Assembly (NCBI RefSeq): GCF_964355755.1
Contig: NC_092677.1
Span: 17,268,101-17,332,100, forward strand
Length of the DNA stretch: 64,000 nt
Direction: 5' to 3'
Source of the DNA: Antedon mediterranea
Lineage: Eukaryota; Echinodermata; Crinoidea; Comatulida; Antedonidae
Below the pieces are notes generated by a model, which had not been told where the DNA came from, ran no database searches, and saw nothing but the letters and a program-made list of their open reading frames with translations. A program made the position numbers and the translations under genes. Below are positions 60,323 through 64,000 of the stretch, piece by piece; positions within the stretch are counted from its first letter, which is position 1, and each line of letters opens with the position of its first letter.

Positions 60323-62757
60323 ATGCCGGTTCGTATGCCAAGGTTACCCTTGTTAAAATGTAGTACATTTGTGTATCTGTCTTCTACTCCCCTGTTTATA
60401 TTATGTAGGCTAGGCCTCTCTACTCTTTTGTCCAGCTAGGCTAGTCCTAGCCGTAGCTAGGGCTGATTGATACCAAGCTAACTAAAGCCACTTCATTCCT
60501 GCACAGAGGAAAACGACGCAACGTGCATGGGAGGCAAGGGAAACATCTAATATGGCTTAGGCCTAGCTTTTTAGAAACTAGGGCCTAGGCCTATGCCCAT
60601 CTTAAGTTTTAATCGAGAACAAAGTGTTCATATTGGGCTGGAGAAATTGCCTTGTTTTTTGTTAATAATAATAACAATTTAATGTGTAGGCCTATATATT
60701 GTATGGCATGTGGAATGGCAGAAATATGAATTTATGAGAAATCCTCTACTTCTTTGCTCTCTTCTCAACTACTGGGTCTAGACAACAGAGTGTAGGCGTA
60801 CAGTAGGTTTGGCCTATAGATAAATGCAGTTATACATAGACATACGTCAGTTAGGCGAGTTTTAGGCAGGTTAGGCCTACTCACTACTACTACCGTACTA
60901 GTATAACTAGGAAGAAGACTTGGTTGGCCCCGTGTTGATCATAACATTTAGTAGACCATGTATTATTTTTTTAATGCACATGTCATTTTTATGACGAACC
61001 TCTCTCTTACTTGATACTTAGGCTAACTCTCTTGTCCAGAGGTAGTGCACTTTTATTTAAATAATTTAGCCCTCGGTGCAGAAATAACTTTGTTGGGTAA
61101 TTGGTTCTTGACCTTCCCTCCTTCAAAAATGTGACTGACAATTTGCATTCAGGTGCCACTATCTCAAATAAAAATGTATTTTTTGTAGTTGCAAAATCAT
61201 TACATGATCCTCTTTTTAAATACTAATACTATTTCAATATACTTACCTTACCTAGCCTAAAGGAAAAGCAAAAACCAAAGGTCAAAAACAGATATACCAG
61301 GAAAACAATGAAACTCTAAAATTTTATGCAACAGTAATGTCAGTGGGCACTGGACTACATATACTTGTCAGACTTCTGTGGTACTATCATTCTTTTCTAT
61401 GGTATAATTGGGTATGTATATTTTATTCCATGAATATAAAGGCCAACTCGGGCAACATCATACAAAGAGGCCCAACGAAACCTCTTGACCTATATGTGCT
61501 GTCTGAGTTGAATCCCAACGTGACGAGGCATCTTAAGATAGCGTCGGGTGTAGTTTTCAGGTCGTCAGATGAACTTTAAACATGTTTCATTTTCTACCGA
61601 TGAGTTGGCCTTTACTCAACAATCATTTTTATTATATAACTTATTACTTTACTTGTTTTCTTCTTATGACCCACTAGTGAGTTAAAAACTTAAATGCCAT
61701 AAGAACAGTTTGTACAGCAAATAACAACCCTTGTTGTTTTTCTAATATGGTCATTCAAATGATGACCAATGACATTAAAATGCATGCAGAAAAGTTTGAA
61801 TATGCTTCTGAATGATCAACGTTAAAATCATGTTATTTCTTTTAGGTATTACTTTTGTCATCTATATTAACCTATTTGGGCTGTTATAAGTTTCTATCAA
61901 CTATGGCAAAAGCTACATTTTCTGAAACGGGTTCATTAGTAGATGGGGGAATTGATTTGAACATGGAATCTGGAATGGCAGAGTGAGTATTGAATAAAAT
62001 TGCTCTATGGTTGGGGCTGAGCTAAGACAATTTTGAAGACTAGAGCTGCAGGTCTTCATAAATTGCACTCATACTTTGAAAATGTCAGGCCTAGAGGCCT
62101 AAAAAAGTGGACCTTTTGCCATTTGGGATTATTTTTGACAACATTAACATTTACATTCTTTAATAATTGATACTTTTTGGATAACACTTCTCATCAGATC
62201 GCCAGGCTAGGCAGAGGATACTTCAGACATAGTTGCCAGCATAGATCATCCTCCTGATTGTTTAAGAGGCTATCAAAAACTAGAGGGTGTTGTTTCAAAA
62301 ACTCTATAATAAACAAGTATGCCAAAAGGCTTTTTACATGTGGAATATGCCAACATTGCCAAGGCACTTTTTGAGTCTTAATAGTTTTAATTCCAAAACA
62401 AACGATAGAAATTGTACCTTTACACAAAGACTGAAGAGCACTAAAAAATATTAGGAACCATTATGAGAAGGCTTGGGATATCCATTCTATTTTTTTTAAA
62501 TAACATTAATACTAATAATAATTTATTTATTGTTCTATTTAAGGCATGTAAAAGACATCATTTTACTGACAGCAATAGTGCAATTTCTTGGAATGTTCTC
62601 CGATTATTGTTGGTTGTTATGGCTGGCTGCACCGATTCGTGCATTTTGGCTCATTTGGGTTAATTTCTTATCACCTTGGTTTTTTGCACCGGCTCCACCG
62701 GAACCTGATGAAAAGAAGATGAAGAAAAAGGAGAGAAAGGTTTACAAAAGATACTGA
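60323..62757 (+). CDS. TMEM208: TMEM208 (SND3-like) ER membrane protein, complete, 4 exons
   Basis: Small multi-pass ER protein; the family is linked to SRP-independent (SND) membrane targeting. Exons: 60323-60328 (ATG CCG only), 61256-61411, 61846-61982, 62544-62757 (stop TGA), giving 170 aa (human 173). The spliced N-terminus is MPPKGKAKTKGQKQIYQEN, matching the human MAPKGK start, and this decides the two-codon first exon. Conserved parts: ENNETLKFY, ATFSETGSLVDGGIDLNM and GMAEHVKDIILLTAIVQ. Hydrophobic segments lie at about residues 29-50, 55-70 and 105-150. The tail is EPDEKKMKKKERKVYKRY, basic as in the family. The donor after exon 1 (GTTCGT) is weak, so an alternative start exon remains possible. 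Confidence 0.92.
61437..61614. mobile_element. 178-bp MITE in a TMEM208 intron
   Basis: TAAAGGCCAACTCGG at the left and CGATGAGTTGGCCTTTA at the right are terminal inverted repeats with TA borders. It creates a short chance ORF across the exon 2 donor. Confidence 0.75.
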
Positions 62758-63411
62758 GACAAGAATGAATGCATATGGAGAAGAGAATTTTATTGTAATG
62801 ATTGAAAGAATGTTGTACTGTACTAAACTTTATTATTATTATGATCAGCTTTCAATTTTAACGGAACCTTGAGTATGTTTTGTAATTTTAAATGTCACTT
62901 AAACTCTGGCTTCTAAATTTCTGTTAGTGTTTATGTTTGTGAACACATTTATGATAATTGTACTAAAGTTAAAGTTCAGTTGTTTTGTGACTGTGTAATT
63001 TGGTAGTAGTCACTCTCATACTGTAGGCCTACATTTAAAAGTAACACATCCAAATGCCAACTTTAAGTCAATGGCTACCAGATGTCTCTGTGAGACGGTT
63101 ATTTGAACCAGTACCAGTACTTATTATCCAACATTGGAGAAGCAAATTAACAAATTTGCCATTGTATGGCTGGCTTTGCATTGCAAAACAGTACCCTCTG
63201 TGGTGCTACAGAACTTTCTCCTAATTAAATTCACAAAAATTGTATGCAAATTCCAGTATTTTGTAATGTCAGTCCGAAATCCCTCCAGCTGATGGGAGAA
63301 CTCCAAGTGAATAGTTTGGGTCAATATTAAAAGAATGGCATGATCAATTTTTTTTCCTTGTAATGTCAAAGAAGGTAAGCAGTAAATATTTAGTAATATT
63401 CTAAAGTACGA

Positions 63412-63520
63412 AATAATTGTATTTAAGTACCGTGGAGTAGCACTGCGTCAGGGAGTTGAGTAATTGGTGAGATCAACTAACTGACGCAAAATTACTCCTC
63501 GGTAGTTAAATACAATTATC
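63412..63520. mobile_element. Near-palindromic MITE, about 109 bp
   Basis: AATTGTATTTAAGTACCGTG pairs with CGGTAGTTAAATACAATT, and GCGTCAGGGAGTTGA with TCAACTAACTGACGC; almost the whole segment can fold on itself. Downstream of TMEM208. Confidence 0.7.
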
Positions 63521-63659
63521 CTGTTGATATTAAGTTTTCAGTTCTGAAAATAACCGTTTTACGACCTCAGCAGCAAGTGAGAAAATGATCATCCAGTTGG
63601 TGCTGCACTGTAGTACCTGCTGCTTACATGGGCTTAAATCTAACCCTTAGCCATCAGCA

Positions 63660-63728
63660 TAAGCTTGGTGGTCTAGAGGTATGAGTGCCAGGCTAGCGGT
63701 TATGGGTTAGAGTCCTACTCGAGAATTA
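63660..63728 (+). mobile_element. tRNA-derived SINE head
   Basis: AGCTTGGTGGTCTAGAGGTA followed by GGGTTAGAGTCCTACTC has A-box and B-box spacing of a tRNA head. Confidence 0.55.
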
Positions 63729-64000
63729 CATTCAGTGTTCTAAATGTACTTGGTATACGGTACAAAGTTCAGAATTCTTCACAATGTTTATAAATGAGGA
63801 TGACATTTCAGTTGTTAGAAGTAAGATTTTTGGATATTTTCTGTTCGAGTGTGAACAGGATATATTTCAATAATGCTCCAGGATTTTTTAAATAATAAAA
63901 ACAAAATAATTAGAAAATAGACTGGATAAAATTATGAATGTTTGTTAGATTTAATTAGGCCTATCTTATTTATCTTGTGAGTTAATGAGATAAAATGAAT

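Larger units (their letters stand above)
62758..64000. other. TMEM208 3' UTR and downstream, no further gene seen
   Basis: AT-rich; no obvious AATAAA close to the TMEM208 stop codon. Contains the palindromic MITE at 63412 and the SINE head at 63660. Confidence 0.5.

Overview
This is an AT-rich, intron-rich animal nuclear genome segment with four protein-coding genes in a dense background of minisatellites, miniature inverted-repeat elements (MITEs), tRNA-derived SINEs and LINE fragments. Every recognised protein has a vertebrate counterpart, introns are short to medium (0.1-7 kb) with GT/AG ends, and the promoter-proximal stretches near 38.4-38.6, 39.6-39.7 and 60.4-60.9 kb are full of AGGCCTAG words. 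This suggests an invertebrate deuterostome, most probably an echinoderm. The taxon is an inference; no rRNA or mitochondrial marker is present.

Layout. (1) 3,182-28,584 (+): the 3' two thirds of an ADAMTS16/18-type secreted metalloprotease in 15 exons, running from the zinc-binding helix through disintegrin-like, central TSP1, Cys-rich and spacer domains, five further TSP1 repeats and a C-terminal PLAC domain. The signal peptide, prodomain and first half of the catalytic domain must lie before position 1. Introns carry a 26-bp and a 32-bp minisatellite, a LINE fragment and SINEs. (2) 29.8-37.8 kb: an intergenic repeat block with a 2.85-kb array of 23-bp units, then a 3.9-kb foldback element with arms of about 600 bp and a 30-bp minisatellite inside, then one copy of a TTAA-ended MITE. 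(3) 38,167-48,192 (+): a complete USP10-type deubiquitinase in 14 coding exons (766 aa), with the G3BP-binding FGDF motif at residues 10-13. Its introns hold several MITEs, including one nested in another element that carries a LINE fragment. (4) 48.9-55.1 kb: a 22-bp minisatellite just behind the USP10 polyadenylation signal, a long hairpin MITE and a textbook hAT MITE with an 8-bp target duplication. (5) 55,119-58,629 (-): a four-exon gene for an unrecognised 218-aa single-pass membrane protein with PPxY motifs and a proline/asparagine/tyrosine repeat; one intron is almost filled by a 35-bp VNTR. (6) 60,323-62,757 (+): a complete TMEM208 gene (170 aa), divergently arranged with the PPxY gene.

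The four genes do not form a pathway: one is extracellular matrix proteolysis, one ubiquitin removal/stress-granule control, one an ER membrane protein and one a probable WW-domain adaptor. No operon, CRISPR, phage or viral gene is visible. The most interesting material is the structure of the repeats (nested insertions, polarity flips, an identifiable empty insertion site) and the unrecognised PPxY membrane protein. All exon models were made by eye from reading frame, splice phase and similarity remembered for the human families; no alignment was run.
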